64,000 nucleotides of DNA, from positions 1 to 64,000 of the forward strand of contig NZ_NIHC01000009.1 in NCBI RefSeq assembly GCF_002806945.1, given 5' to 3'. The notes beneath the pieces were generated by a model. The model saw only the letters and a program-made list of their open reading frames with translations, made no database searches and was not told the origin of the DNA. The DNA is from Marinobacter salexigens. Its GTDB lineage: Bacteria > Pseudomonadota > Gammaproteobacteria > Pseudomonadales > Oleiphilaceae. Within the stretch, counting starts at the first letter, position 1. Each line of letters starts with the position of its first letter. Of this stretch, positions 43,942 through 52,788 are shown piece by piece. Made by a program: the position numbers and the translations under genes.

Positions 43942-46509
43942 ATGAACCGGGATTGGCTGCCAATAAAAACGACTCCATGGACGCTCGGCCTGGCACTTCT
44001 GCTCCTGCTTTTGCTCGCCCACATCACGGCTCTGCCTCAGCGTATTGATTACTGGCTCCTTGATTCAGCCCTGCTCGCCAATCCTGCAGAGGCTTCCGCC
44101 GACATTGTGCTTGTTGCCATTGATGACTCAAGTCTCGCCCAGCAAGGCCGCTGGCCGTGGCCAAGGCAAACCCACGCCAACCTCATCAGAAAACTGCACG
44201 AAGCCGGTGCAGAAACCATTGTCTTCGACATACTGTTCACAGAATCCTCCCCGGGTGATGCAGCGCTTAGCCAGGCCATGCAGGCCCATGGCCGGGTAAT
44301 ACTGCCCATTCATCTGGCTCCAGCAAGCTCTCGCCTTCTGCTCAGTGAACAGCTCCCCCCAAGCAACCTGATGTCATCAGCAGCCGGCCTTGGCCACGTC
44401 CATGTTGAACTGGATCATGATGGCATTGCCAGAGGGCTCTACCTGTTCAACGGCATGGGGCGCAAACTTTGGCCGAGCCTTGCTCTTGCAGCCTCCGGTA
44501 CTGGCCCACGAAAACCGGAAACGCAAGAACTGCCCGCCTATGTAAATATGCGAGACGATTACCGAATCGTTCCACTTGCTGGCAGTGCCGGCTCACTACC
44601 CACCTATTCATACAGCGACGTTCTTAACAGCCCTCTCAAGCCGCATGTTTTCACCGGAAAAACTGTTTTTGTTGGTGCTACAGCAGCCGGGCTTGGAGAT
44701 ATTTTACCAACGCCTTTCTCCGGTCTCAGTCAGCCAATGTCTGGCGTTGAGTTTCACGCCAATACTCTTTCAGCATTTAACCAGAAGCTTCTTGTTACCC
44801 CTGCCCAAAAATGGGTGGGTATCATTTTCGCGGCTTTCACTCTTTTTGCTTTGGCTATTGTGCTTCCGCGCATACAGCCTGCACGCACCCTGCTCACCTG
44901 CTTCTTGACTGGCGCAGGAATCGTTGGCATCTACCTGATTATGCTAAGCGCTTTCCGTGTGTGGATTCCAGTTGCCCATGCGTTACTTATCCCGCTGCTT
45001 GCGTTCCCGATAGCCAGTGGCTTGCGCCTTGCCATGACCAACCAGTTTCTCAACCGCCAGCTGGATGAACTGGTACGCAGCCCCAGAGTCGCCTTACCCG
45101 AACCAGCAAAGCGCCCGGCAAGTCAGCTACTTGAGCACTTTCAGGCCCTGTTCCAACCGGACGGCTGGTTACTGCTGGAGGCTGGCAGTATTGTGTCAAC
45201 CCGAAAATTGACCCAAGCCGATGTGCCAGACAATCTGGAGCCGGGGCTCTGGCAACATAACGGCGATCAAAGCTGGGTGCTGCTTTACCGCGGAAGCGCT
45301 TGCTACACACTGGGGCTAGCTCTGCCCGGCGACCTTAGCCTTGAAGCTATACAACGCTACCTGCACCGCCTGAAGCTTTCTGACATAGCGCCAACCATAA
45401 AAACACCAAAGCCCAGCGAAAACATATCAGCGCGCATTGAGCGCGTTAAACTGGCCACTGACCGACTGAGTCATATCCAGGAGTTTATTCGCCGCAGTTT
45501 TGAGCGCATGCCTGATGGCATCATCGTAACGGACGAGCTAGGTATCATCCGGTTTGCTAACGGCCATATTGAAGAGTGGTTTGGAGAACCAATGCCGAGC
45601 TTGGGCGGGCTTCCGCTGACACGGCTTCTGGAAGGTCACGACCCTCGCGAAACACCTCCCTGGCATGAAACCGTTTCCGAAACACTTACTCTGCTACAAA
45701 GCCGTACAGTGGATCTGAAAATCAGGAACAAGGACTTTCTCATTCATTTTGCTCCCTTCGCGCTTCCCGATAGCGTGCAATATGGAATCATTGCCAACAT
45801 TTCCGATATATCCGAACTTCGGGAACAACAGCGCCAACACAGGGAAGCCATTGACTTTATTTCCCACGATGTACGCTCACCTCTGGTGTCGCAACTGGCA
45901 CTTATCGAGCAATTGAAACGCGATCCCACACATATTGATCATAGCCAGCTGGAACAACTGGGGAGGTTGGCAAGACGAAGCTACCATCTGGCAGAGGAGT
46001 TTGTGCAGCTGGCCCGTGCCGAGCAGCTAACCGAGACCCGTTTTTATGAATGCGAATTTCTGGCCATTGTTGAAAATGCCCGTGACAGCGTCAGCGAACA
46101 GGCTCTGGAAAAGCAAATTTCTCTTCAACTGCAAGGCACAGAAGATTTGTGGTTAAGAGGCAATGCAGAGCTGCTGGAGAGAGCGGTGATTAACCTGCTA
46201 ACCAATGCCGTACAGTACAGCCCCGCTGGTTCAGTGGTGAACCTTCAGGTGTTTCGTGCGGGCCATCAGGCATGCTTGACCATTGCAGACGAAGGCGCCG
46301 GCATAGATCCGGAGGAGCTGCCCTATTTGTTTGACCGCTATCGACGTCAGAAAAGCAGTGAACTGGCAGGTATTCACGGAACCGGGCTAGGGCTTTCTTT
46401 CGTGAAGACAGTGGTAGAAAAGCACCGGGGCGAAATTTACGTTGTTTCCACCCTTGGGGAAGGCTCTGCTTTTACGATAAAGCTACCAATAACCGACCCC
46501 ATACCATAA
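43942..46509 (+). CDS. CHASE2-PAS sensor histidine kinase
   Basis: 855 residues. After one membrane segment (LGLALLLLLLLAHITAL) is a CHASE2 sensor (ILLVAIDDSSLAQQGRWPWPR-like text, split across DIVLVAIDDSSLAQQG and RWPWPRQTHA), then three membrane helices at about 290-370. A PAS-like domain follows (RMPDGIIVTDELGIIRFANGH), an H-box FISHDVRSPLVSQLALIEQL (about residue 640), and an ATPase domain with NLLTNAVQYSP, DEGAGIDPEELPYLFDRYRR and GTGLGLSFVKTV. It is the third gene of the operon and presumably phosphorylates the response regulator at 41572-42276. Confidence 0.88.
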   Translation: MNRDWLPIKTTPWTLGLALLLLLLLAHITALPQRIDYWLLDSALLANPAEASADIVLVAIDDSSLAQQGRWPWPRQTHANLIRKLHEAGAETIVFDILFTESSPGDAALSQAMQAHGRVILPIHLAPASSRLLLSEQLPPSNLMSSAAGLGHVHVELDHDGIARGLYLFNGMGRKLWPSLALAASGTGPRKPETQELPAYVNMRDDYRIVPLAGSAGSLPTYSYSDVLNSPLKPHVFTGKTVFVGATAAGLGDILPTPFSGLSQPMSGVEFHANTLSAFNQKLLVTPAQKWVGIIFAAFTLFALAIVLPRIQPARTLLTCFLTGAGIVGIYLIMLSAFRVWIPVAHALLIPLLAFPIASGLRLAMTNQFLNRQLDELVRSPRVALPEPAKRPASQLLEHFQALFQPDGWLLLEAGSIVSTRKLTQADVPDNLEPGLWQHNGDQSWVLLYRGSACYTLGLALPGDLSLEAIQRYLHRLKLSDIAPTIKTPKPSENISARIERVKLATDRLSHIQEFIRRSFERMPDGIIVTDELGIIRFANGHIEEWFGEPMPSLGGLPLTRLLEGHDPRETPPWHETVSETLTLLQSRTVDLKIRNKDFLIHFAPFALPDSVQYGIIANISDISELREQQRQHREAIDFISHDVRSPLVSQLALIEQLKRDPTHIDHSQLEQLGRLARRSYHLAEEFVQLARAEQLTETRFYECEFLAIVENARDSVSEQALEKQISLQLQGTEDLWLRGNAELLERAVINLLTNAVQYSPAGSVVNLQVFRAGHQACLTIADEGAGIDPEELPYLFDRYRRQKSSELAGIHGTGLGLSFVKTVVEKHRGEIYVVSTLGEGSAFTIKLPITDPIP

Positions 46510-46558
46510 GCCCAGTAGATGTATGTGCTATCAGGGGCTAATCAGACAACACCGCCCT

Positions 46559-46978
46559 TCAGGATTTGATTTCCTTATTAACAGGCTCAGAGGGTGCGCT
46601 CTGCAAGCCATTACTATCCTCAACCAGAATCGTGAAATACCAGATTCCAGCATCCAGGTTACTCACTTTGTGCGTCATCTCGGCATACTCCTGGGCACCT
46701 TCTACGATCACCTTATGATCCAGACGGTCAGCATTTTTTCCATACTGGATAATGTATTTATTCAGCTCACCCATTGCGATACCATCGCCATTAACGCGAC
46801 TTTTGGGAGCACTCCAGCTCAACACTGCCGCCTTCCCGCCTTCTGAATCTACGGTCTTACTGTTGGAGCCGACAGATTCTGAGCTAACCGAATCAGAACC
46901 GCCACCGCACCCAGCAAGCAGCACCCCCATACAAAACGCCGCCACCCACACCCGTGATAATTTAATGACGCGTTTCAT
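46559..46978 (-). CDS. Small lipoprotein with a fibronectin-III-like domain
   Basis: 139 residues: leader with lipobox LLAGCGGG, a serine-rich linker, then one fibronectin-type III-like domain (AVLSWSAPKSRVNGDG, LNKYIIQYGKNAD, TFTILVEDSNG-like YFTILVEDSNGLQSAPS). Probably exported and lipid-anchored; role unknown. It converges with the CHASE2 kinase gene. Confidence 0.7.
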   Translation of the reverse strand: MKRVIKLSRVWVAAFCMGVLLAGCGGGSDSVSSESVGSNSKTVDSEGGKAAVLSWSAPKSRVNGDGIAMGELNKYIIQYGKNADRLDHKVIVEGAQEYAEMTHKVSNLDAGIWYFTILVEDSNGLQSAPSEPVNKEIKS

Positions 46979-47322
46979 ATCTTTTCACCACCAATATATC
47001 GTCGAATTTGTTAAATTTTACAAAACGCCGGCGATTATCAATGTGATACCCATCATCTATCTAGTTAAAAAATCGTCAATATTTTGCCACTGATTCGTAA
47101 TGAACGTACCAGGATGGCACGAACTACTGACTGCTCAGGCAGTGTTTTTCCCTGCATTGAGCTGGCGGGGTTCGGAGGGAGTGAAAATAACAGGAGGGTA
47201 TTGCGAAATTGCACTTGGAGGACAAATACGTTTTTTGCCGGCAAACTGCCGGCAAAAAACACCTTTAACGCCTCCGGTTTAACGCGACCTTCCAGGGGGC
47301 GATAATGTTTAGGGAATGGGGA
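46979..47322. other. Gene-free stretch between a lipoprotein gene and wrbA
   Basis: No credible gene is seen. Short frames on both strands lack start signals and family text. The segment contains the strong hairpin at 47231-47259 and a weaker ACTGC/GCAGT hairpin followed by GTTTTT near 47130-47150. Confidence 0.5.
47231..47259. terminator. Symmetric terminator downstream of wrbA
   Basis: TTTTTTGCCGGCA (47231-47243) pairs perfectly with TGCCGGCAAAAAA (47247-47259) around a 3-nt loop, giving A/T tracts at both ends. It can terminate in either direction and lies about 65 bases after the wrbA stop. Confidence 0.65.
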
Positions 47323-47922
47323 TCAACCTTTAAGCTTGGCTGCTATTGTTGCAACGTGCTCGCCCTGGTGACGAGCAATGCCCAGCTCACGCTCGTCTGG
47401 CTGGCGCGAGCCATCGCCACCAGCTATGGTCGAGGCACCATAAGGCGTGCCGCCACCCACCTGAGAGACATCAAACAGAGCGGGCGTGGTATAGCCGATT
47501 GGCACAATGACCATGCCATGGTGCGCAAGCGTCGTCCAAGTGGAGGTGATCGTCATTTCCTGACCACCACCGGTGCCAGTTGAGGTGAACACACTGGCCA
47601 CCTTACCCGCCAGCGCTCCCTTGGCCCAAAGACCACCAGTTTGATCGAAGAAGGTGCGCACCTGCCCTGACATATTGCCGAAGCGAGTAGGCGTACCAAC
47701 GATGATGGCGTCGTAGTCTGCCAGCTCCGTTGGCGTGGCTAATGGCGCCGCCTGATCAACCTTACCACCAGCGCCTTTGAAAGCTTCGGCATCCATGGTT
47801 TCCGGTATACGTTTCACGGTCACTTCGGCACCCGCCACACTGCGAGCGCCTTCAGCAACTTCGTTTGCCAGGGTTTCGATATGGCCGTACATGGAATAAT
47901 AAAGAACCAGAATCTTCGTCAT
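47323..47922 (-). CDS. wrbA: NAD(P)H:quinone oxidoreductase WrbA
   Basis: The 199 residues match WrbA, a flavodoxin-like FMN enzyme that reduces quinones by two electrons. It has the phosphate loop [36 protein letters not shown], and the tail [26 protein letters not shown] precedes the ATG. It is the last of a run of leftward genes (DoxX, oxidoreductase, pirin) that likely handle electrophiles or quinones. Confidence 0.95.
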   Translation of the reverse strand: MTKILVLYYSMYGHIETLANEVAEGARSVAGAEVTVKRIPETMDAEAFKGAGGKVDQAAPLATPTELADYDAIIVGTPTRFGNMSGQVRTFFDQTGGLWAKGALAGKVASVFTSTGTGGGQEMTITSTWTTLAHHGMVIVPIGYTTPALFDVSQVGGGTPYGASTIAGGDGSRQPDERELGIARHQGEHVATIAAKLKG

Positions 47923-48045
47923 TTAGATGTCCTTTTTCTGTTTGGTTTTATGTGTACGTATACTTCTTTCCGACTGGAGGTACTGGGCAGCTCTCAAAAA
48001 TCAAGGTAGTCGTGCAACCCACATCCAACAAGTCGGCTTGACTGC

Positions 48046-48744
48046 TTATGCCACGTCTACCAACACGATTTCACTGTTTTCCAGAGCGCTCACCTCCAAC
48101 AACTTCTCATCGCTGATGGCTACGCCATCGCCGGCAGAGGCTACGACGCCATTAACATCAATCTTGCCGGTTGCTGGCACCATATAGACTTTGCGCCCAT
48201 CGGCGATGTGGTATTCGGTACTCTCACCGGCCCCCAGGGTCGCCGCTACCATGCGCGCATCAGTCCGTATCGGTAAAACCTCACCGTCACCGGGAACACC
48301 ACTGGCAAGGGTAACGAATGAACCACTGCGCTCACCCTTGGGAAACGGTTTGGTACCCCAGGTGGGCGGCAGACCTGCCTCGTTGGGCATGATCCAGATC
48401 TGGAAGATTTTCGTGGGTACATCCTCCAAATTCATTTCACTATGAGCTATTCCTGTTCCGGCACTCATTACCTGCACATCACCAGCCTCTGTGCGCCCCT
48501 TATTACCAAGGCTGTCCTGATGGGTAATGGCACCCTCCCGAACGTAAGTGATGATTTCCATATCCCGGTGCGGATGGCGTGGAAAGCCAGAGTGCGGGGC
48601 AATGGTGTCATCATTCCATACTCTGAGATTTCCCCAGTGCATGCGTTTTGGATCATAATATTCAGCGAATGAAAAGTGGTGGCGAGTATCCAGCCAACCA
48701 TGGTGGGCACCGCCGAGTTCACTGTGGGGTCTAAGTTCAATCAT
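48046..48744 (-). CDS. Pirin family protein (YhhW type)
   Basis: 232 residues of the bicupin pirin/quercetin-dioxygenase family. Metal ligands are seen in FPRHPHRDMEIITYV (two His and Glu pattern), the preceding HFSFAEYYDPKRMHWG, and GTGIAHSEMN. Homologues cleave quercetin or act as redox cofactors. AGGAG precedes the ATG. It belongs with wrbA and the oxidoreductase. Confidence 0.9.
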   Translation of the reverse strand: MIELRPHSELGGAHHGWLDTRHHFSFAEYYDPKRMHWGNLRVWNDDTIAPHSGFPRHPHRDMEIITYVREGAITHQDSLGNKGRTEAGDVQVMSAGTGIAHSEMNLEDVPTKIFQIWIMPNEAGLPPTWGTKPFPKGERSGSFVTLASGVPGDGEVLPIRTDARMVAATLGAGESTEYHIADGRKVYMVPATGKIDVNGVVASAGDGVAISDEKLLEVSALENSEIVLVDVA

Positions 48745-48793
48745 TGTATGATCTCCTGTTTCGTATCATTCGTGACGGTTAACATTTTCGCCT

Positions 48794-49753
48794 TTAAGGG
48801 ACGAGGACTATTTTTTCCGCCCCACCCTCATTTACCTTGTGGTAGGCCGCAACGGCTTCCGAGAGGGGCAGCTCGGTAAACCCTTCGGGCACTGGTAACT
48901 CGCCCTCAAATGCCGCACTGATTTGCTCAAACATGGTTGCGCACTCTTCCAGACTGTACAGAAGTGAATTGACGCCAATAACCGAGCCACCGCGGCGGTA
49001 AAGGTCAAGAACAGGCATGCTAATCAGCCCGTCTACTGGCGCTGCAATAACCGCGATCCGCCCAAATGCCGCCAGCGTGTTAACTGCCGCTGGCAACCAG
49101 TAGCCTGTGGTATCAAAAATCACCTCAGGCGCCTGCTGCTGAAAATGCACCTGTGCCTGTTCTGGTAAATGCTCCGCCTCTGGCAGTTCAAAAGCATCAA
49201 TACCTTGCGCTCTTAACTCTCGCACAACATCGGCCCGGCGTGCGGCCACAACCACTTCAGCGCCCCTGGCCTTGGCCAGCGCTTGCGATGCTCTTGCCAC
49301 CGCTCCGGCACCAATGATCAGGAACCGAGTACCCGCCTGCACCTGGCTACGCTCCAGGGCATCCCATGCAGTGATGTATGGAACACCGAAGGTGGCAGCC
49401 TGAGCAAAACTCAGTGATTCCGGCTTGGGCGCAACCGCATTTGCCGGCACAACCACATACTGAGCATGACAGCCGTTTCGGGTGAAACTGAAGCCTTTGC
49501 CAGTACCGCCCCAGACTGCTTTGCCCAGAAGTTCTTTGGGGCCCTCCACCACCACACCCGAAAAGTCCCTGCCGGGAACGCGCGGCGTTGTGGTGTAAGG
49601 AAAGCGCCCGAGAATGTTTTTCAGGTCGCTGGGGTTCAGGCCTGCGGCCCGAACCTCAACCAGAACCTCGCCGGCACCAGGCACCGGCTTGGGCAGTTCG
49701 GTTACTTGCAGCGAATCGAGCGAGCCGGTTGCTGAAAACTGCAGAGCTTGCAT
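48794..49753 (-). CDS. Zinc-independent quinone oxidoreductase / MDR-family dehydrogenase
   Basis: 319 residues of the medium-chain dehydrogenase superfamily. GroES-like N-terminal part (AAGLNPSDLKNILGRFP, VPGRDFSGVVVEGP), then the nucleotide fold with FLIIGAGAVARASQALAKARGAEVVVA. The structural-zinc cysteines are absent, as in quinone oxidoreductases. Likely an NADPH-dependent reducer of quinones or alkenals. It lies 34 bases after the DoxX gene. Confidence 0.88.
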   Translation of the reverse strand: MQALQFSATGSLDSLQVTELPKPVPGAGEVLVEVRAAGLNPSDLKNILGRFPYTTTPRVPGRDFSGVVVEGPKELLGKAVWGGTGKGFSFTRNGCHAQYVVVPANAVAPKPESLSFAQAATFGVPYITAWDALERSQVQAGTRFLIIGAGAVARASQALAKARGAEVVVAARRADVVRELRAQGIDAFELPEAEHLPEQAQVHFQQQAPEVIFDTTGYWLPAAVNTLAAFGRIAVIAAPVDGLISMPVLDLYRRGGSVIGVNSLLYSLEECATMFEQISAAFEGELPVPEGFTELPLSEAVAAYHKVNEGGAEKIVLVP

Positions 49754-49787
49754 AATCGACCTCGATAACAGAATTTATATTTGTGCC

Positions 49788-50246
49788 TTATCGGCGAACA
49801 CCACCAAAACGCACCAACAGCAGGTTATCCACTGCAAACCGACCTGCGCCTTGGATAGCAAGGGCCAGAGCCACTACAAACAAGGTCAGGCCAAACTCGT
49901 AACCGTTGTTTTCCATGAACAAGCCGTTACCAATATGTACGGTGAAAATGGCAACTAACATAGCAAAGGCAATAACCAGTGCAGCCGGGCGTGTCAGCAG
50001 GCCTAATACTAACGCCAGCCCTCCGAAGAATTCCGCGCTGCCCGCCATCAGCGCCATCAGGTAGCCTGGCTCCAGGCCAAAACTGGCCATCCACTGCCCG
50101 GTTCCTTCAAGACCATAGCCACCGAACCAGCCGAAAAGTTTCTGCGCACCGTGTGCCGCCAAGGTCAATCCAACCGGGATCCGCAAAACCAGCGAAGCAA
50201 AACCGCCATTGGAATTGAACAATGCTTGAGTAAATTTGGAGCCCAT
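49788..50246 (-). CDS. DoxX family membrane protein
   Basis: 152 residues with four membrane segments and DoxX text (LVLRIPVGLTLAAHGAQKLFGWFGGYG, GSAEFFGGLALVLGLLTR). DoxX proteins associate with quinone or thiol oxidation systems. First gene of the wrbA operon, divergent from the LysR gene. AGAGGAA precedes the ATG. Confidence 0.9.
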   Translation of the reverse strand: MGSKFTQALFNSNGGFASLVLRIPVGLTLAAHGAQKLFGWFGGYGLEGTGQWMASFGLEPGYLMALMAGSAEFFGGLALVLGLLTRPAALVIAFAMLVAIFTVHIGNGLFMENNGYEFGLTLFVVALALAIQGAGRFAVDNLLLVRFGGVRR

Positions 50247-50358
50247 GATTATTCCTCTGATAGTAATCTGTTGATTTGCCCCTGAAGCATCGCTCCAGAT
50301 GATGAAACCACTTTACTATCGCCTATAACAAAGAATAAGAGGGTGGTTGTTGCCTTAC

Positions 50359-50377
50359 TATCAACGCTGCGTTGATA
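50359..50377. promoter_or_regulatory. Palindromic operator candidate in the LysR-DoxX divergent region
   Basis: TATCAACGC-T-GCGTTGATA is a perfect 9-bp inverted repeat between the divergent starts, 33 bases before the LysR start. Its T/A ends and dyad suit LysR-type binding and autoregulation. Confidence 0.5.
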
Positions 50378-50409
50378 ATAGGCGAACACCAATGAGACAG
50401 GATGAACCT

Positions 50410-51309
50410 ATGGATCGCCTTGATGCCATGCGTGCTTTCGTTACGGTAGTTAGTGAAGGTGCCTTCACCCGCGCTGCCGACAAGCTGGACATGTCCCCCC
50501 AACTGGTCAGCAAATATGTCTCGCAGCTAGAAGAACACTTGGGCGTTCGCCTGCTCAACCGCACCACCCGGCGCCTGCATCTGACAGAGGCAGGAGCCAG
50601 CTATCACCAGCGGGCGCAACAGGTGCTGCATGACATTGAAGATATGGAGTGCCTGGTTGGCGACCTGCAAACCGAGGCTCGTGGCATGCTAAGAATCAGT
50701 GCACCTGTATCCTTTGCTATCCGCCATATGGCGCCCTTGTTGAGCGAGTTCCAGAAAACCCACCCCGGCGTAGGCATCGACTTGCAACTGAATGATCGTA
50801 AAGTTGACTTGGTTGAAGAGGGGTTCGATGTCGTGCTGCGGATCGGCCACCTGAAAAGCTCCTCACTGATTGCCAAGCGTATAGCCCCGATCAGAATGGC
50901 TGTATGTGCCTCACCGGATTACCTGAAGCAAAACGGCACCCCCAAACACTTGGAGGATCTTCAGGGCCACCGATACCTGCGCTACAGCTATATAGAGCTG
51001 GATTCCAGCCAGCCTCTGCACCGTTGGTTACAAAACAATGGCCAAAACGACAGCAACGGTATCACCTGTAACAACGGTGACATACTGGTCGAATCCGCGA
51101 TTGCAGGAGCCGGGATCGCCTTACAGCCAACGTTTATCTCTGGCCCGGCGATCAAGGAAGGCAAACTGCAGGTCATCCTGCAGGATTATGAACCCGAACC
51201 CATGGGGCTTTATGCGTTGTATGCGCACCGGCAGTTATTGGCCAGCAAGGTTCGCAGTTTTATTGATTTTATCGACGGGTATTTCGGCGACCCGCCCTAT
51301 TGGGACTGA
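50410..51309 (+). CDS. LysR-family transcriptional regulator
   Basis: 299 residues: N-terminal winged helix (MDRLDAMRAFVTVVSEGAFTRAADKL, RLLNRTTRRLHLTEAG) and a periplasmic-binding-like effector domain (ARGMLRISAPVSFAIRHMAPLL). It is of the YhcS/DsdC-neighbour 'LysR substrate-binding, DNA-binding CrgA-like' type, whose members often respond to electrophiles. ATG 50410 with AGGA is preferred to 50347. It probably controls the divergent DoxX-wrbA genes. Confidence 0.9.
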   Translation: MDRLDAMRAFVTVVSEGAFTRAADKLDMSPQLVSKYVSQLEEHLGVRLLNRTTRRLHLTEAGASYHQRAQQVLHDIEDMECLVGDLQTEARGMLRISAPVSFAIRHMAPLLSEFQKTHPGVGIDLQLNDRKVDLVEEGFDVVLRIGHLKSSSLIAKRIAPIRMAVCASPDYLKQNGTPKHLEDLQGHRYLRYSYIELDSSQPLHRWLQNNGQNDSNGITCNNGDILVESAIAGAGIALQPTFISGPAIKEGKLQVILQDYEPEPMGLYALYAHRQLLASKVRSFIDFIDGYFGDPPYWD

Positions 51310-51321
51310 GCGGGCATGTGC

Positions 51322-51807
51322 TTATGCTTTTGCAGCTTCGAGGGACTTGTACCGCTCTGCCAACTCCGCGCGAATTGCACGACGTTCTTTACCGTTAGCA
51401 AAGCGTCTGATTTCATTTTCAGTACGCGGCTCCAACGGAGGGACTTTTACCGTTGCCCCTGACTCATCCACTGCAACCATCGTGAAGAAACAACTGTTGG
51501 TATGTCGAACCATCTGCTCCTGGATGTTTTCAGTGATTACCTTGATGCCCACTTCCATTGAGGTGTTGCCGGTATAGTTCACACTGGCCAGAAAGGTAAC
51601 CAGTTCGCCCACATGGACAGGCTGACGAAACGTCACCTGATCCACCGACAAAGTAACCACATAGTTGCCCGCGTACCGGCTGGCGCAGGCATAAGCTACC
51701 TCATCAAGGTATTTAAGCAGGGTACCGCCGTGCACATTACCCGAAAAGTTGGCTTTATCCGGGGTCATTAAAACAGTCATGGTCAGTGTTGAAGATCCGA
51801 GTGTCAT
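51322..51807 (-). CDS. Acyl-CoA thioesterase (hotdog fold, YciA-like)
   Basis: 161 residues of the acyl-CoA hydrolase hotdog family: MTVLMTPDKANFSGNVHGGTLLKYLDEVAYACA contains the catalytic-site segment, and TNSCFFTMVAVDESG follows. It hydrolyses acyl-CoA in the cytoplasm. The upstream start at 51876 is not needed; MTLGSSTLTMTVLM fits the family start. It converges with the LysR gene. Confidence 0.88.
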   Translation of the reverse strand: MTLGSSTLTMTVLMTPDKANFSGNVHGGTLLKYLDEVAYACASRYAGNYVVTLSVDQVTFRQPVHVGELVTFLASVNYTGNTSMEVGIKVITENIQEQMVRHTNSCFFTMVAVDESGATVKVPPLEPRTENEIRRFANGKERRAIRAELAERYKSLEAAKA

Positions 51808-51902
51808 ATCATTCTCTAAGTGGCGTATCTCTATACACTCCAGAATCAGCGATAATACGGTCACCGTCAACTGCACCGGCTCTTACTATCGGTTAACGGG
51901 CC

Positions 51903-52733
51903 TTACCGGTCGTTTTTTTGTACCTGCTCCTGCTGCTCAATTTCCACCGCCGTTAACCCTTCCTTTTTCCCTTTCAAATACCTTAAGTACGCGGGTATGT
52001 AGGTTTTCCCCATGTACTTATCAAGATACGGCAGAAAGCCCGCGTAGTTGCCTTTGAACTTGGCGTGGTGGAAGTCGTGATAAACCGGGCCTTGGTATAC
52101 GGGCAACAGGTGCACGGGGTTCCAGGGAATGTCATAGCCGATATGGCCATCCGCGCCTTCAATTTGCCGAATAATCACCCAAAGCCATACAACATAGATG
52201 TGTGCACCCAAAAGAATGGGGCCGATCAAAGTTAGCGTGGCGGTTAACGTGTATTCCAGCCAGTGCATATAGTTGCCATTGATGCCGCAGGTGTTGCGAA
52301 CACGGTGGTGCACGCTGTGCACATTTCTCAGCAACCACTTGTTCTCGTGCATGTACCGGTGCATCCAGTAATACAGGAAGTCATCCAGCAATACGAAAAA
52401 CACCAACTGGGCCAAAATCACATACCAGGCAGGCAGCTCGTTATTGTGAACAGCCGTCAGCTTTAGCAGCGGCCAGCTCAGCACCAGCAGCCCGGCGAGG
52501 ATAATGTTGTTTACAAGAATTCGCCCCAGGGAGGGCAACAAGAACTTCTTGACCTCAAAGGGCTTTTGCTGAATTTTATACTTTCTCAGCGAGACAGGAT
52601 CCAGCCAGGCCACGATTGTCCAGGGCGTTGCAACAATCAAAAACGCCGCCATGCTGATGGCCAGTGTGGCCATAGGAAACTGCCAGAACCAGGGATCGTT
52701 ATAAAATCCGTCCCACAAACCAAATACATTCAT
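51903..52733 (-). CDS. Membrane fatty-acid hydroxylase / sterol-desaturase superfamily protein
   Basis: 276 residues with four or more membrane segments and the diiron histidine motifs: HRYMHE, HSVHHRVRN and, further on, HLLP...HDFHHAKFKGN. These enzymes hydroxylate or desaturate lipids at the membrane. ATG 52733 has TTGGAG upstream; a TTG at 52748 is in frame. It lies 56 bases from the MBL-fold gene end on the same strand and may share its pathway. Substrate unknown. Confidence 0.88.
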   Translation of the reverse strand: MNVFGLWDGFYNDPWFWQFPMATLAISMAAFLIVATPWTIVAWLDPVSLRKYKIQQKPFEVKKFLLPSLGRILVNNIILAGLLVLSWPLLKLTAVHNNELPAWYVILAQLVFFVLLDDFLYYWMHRYMHENKWLLRNVHSVHHRVRNTCGINGNYMHWLEYTLTATLTLIGPILLGAHIYVVWLWVIIRQIEGADGHIGYDIPWNPVHLLPVYQGPVYHDFHHAKFKGNYAGFLPYLDKYMGKTYIPAYLRYLKGKKEGLTAVEIEQQEQVQKNDR

Positions 52734-52788
52734 ACCGACTCCAAGCAACCCAAAACCACGATCAAAATTCGGCTATTACAAAGTGGGG

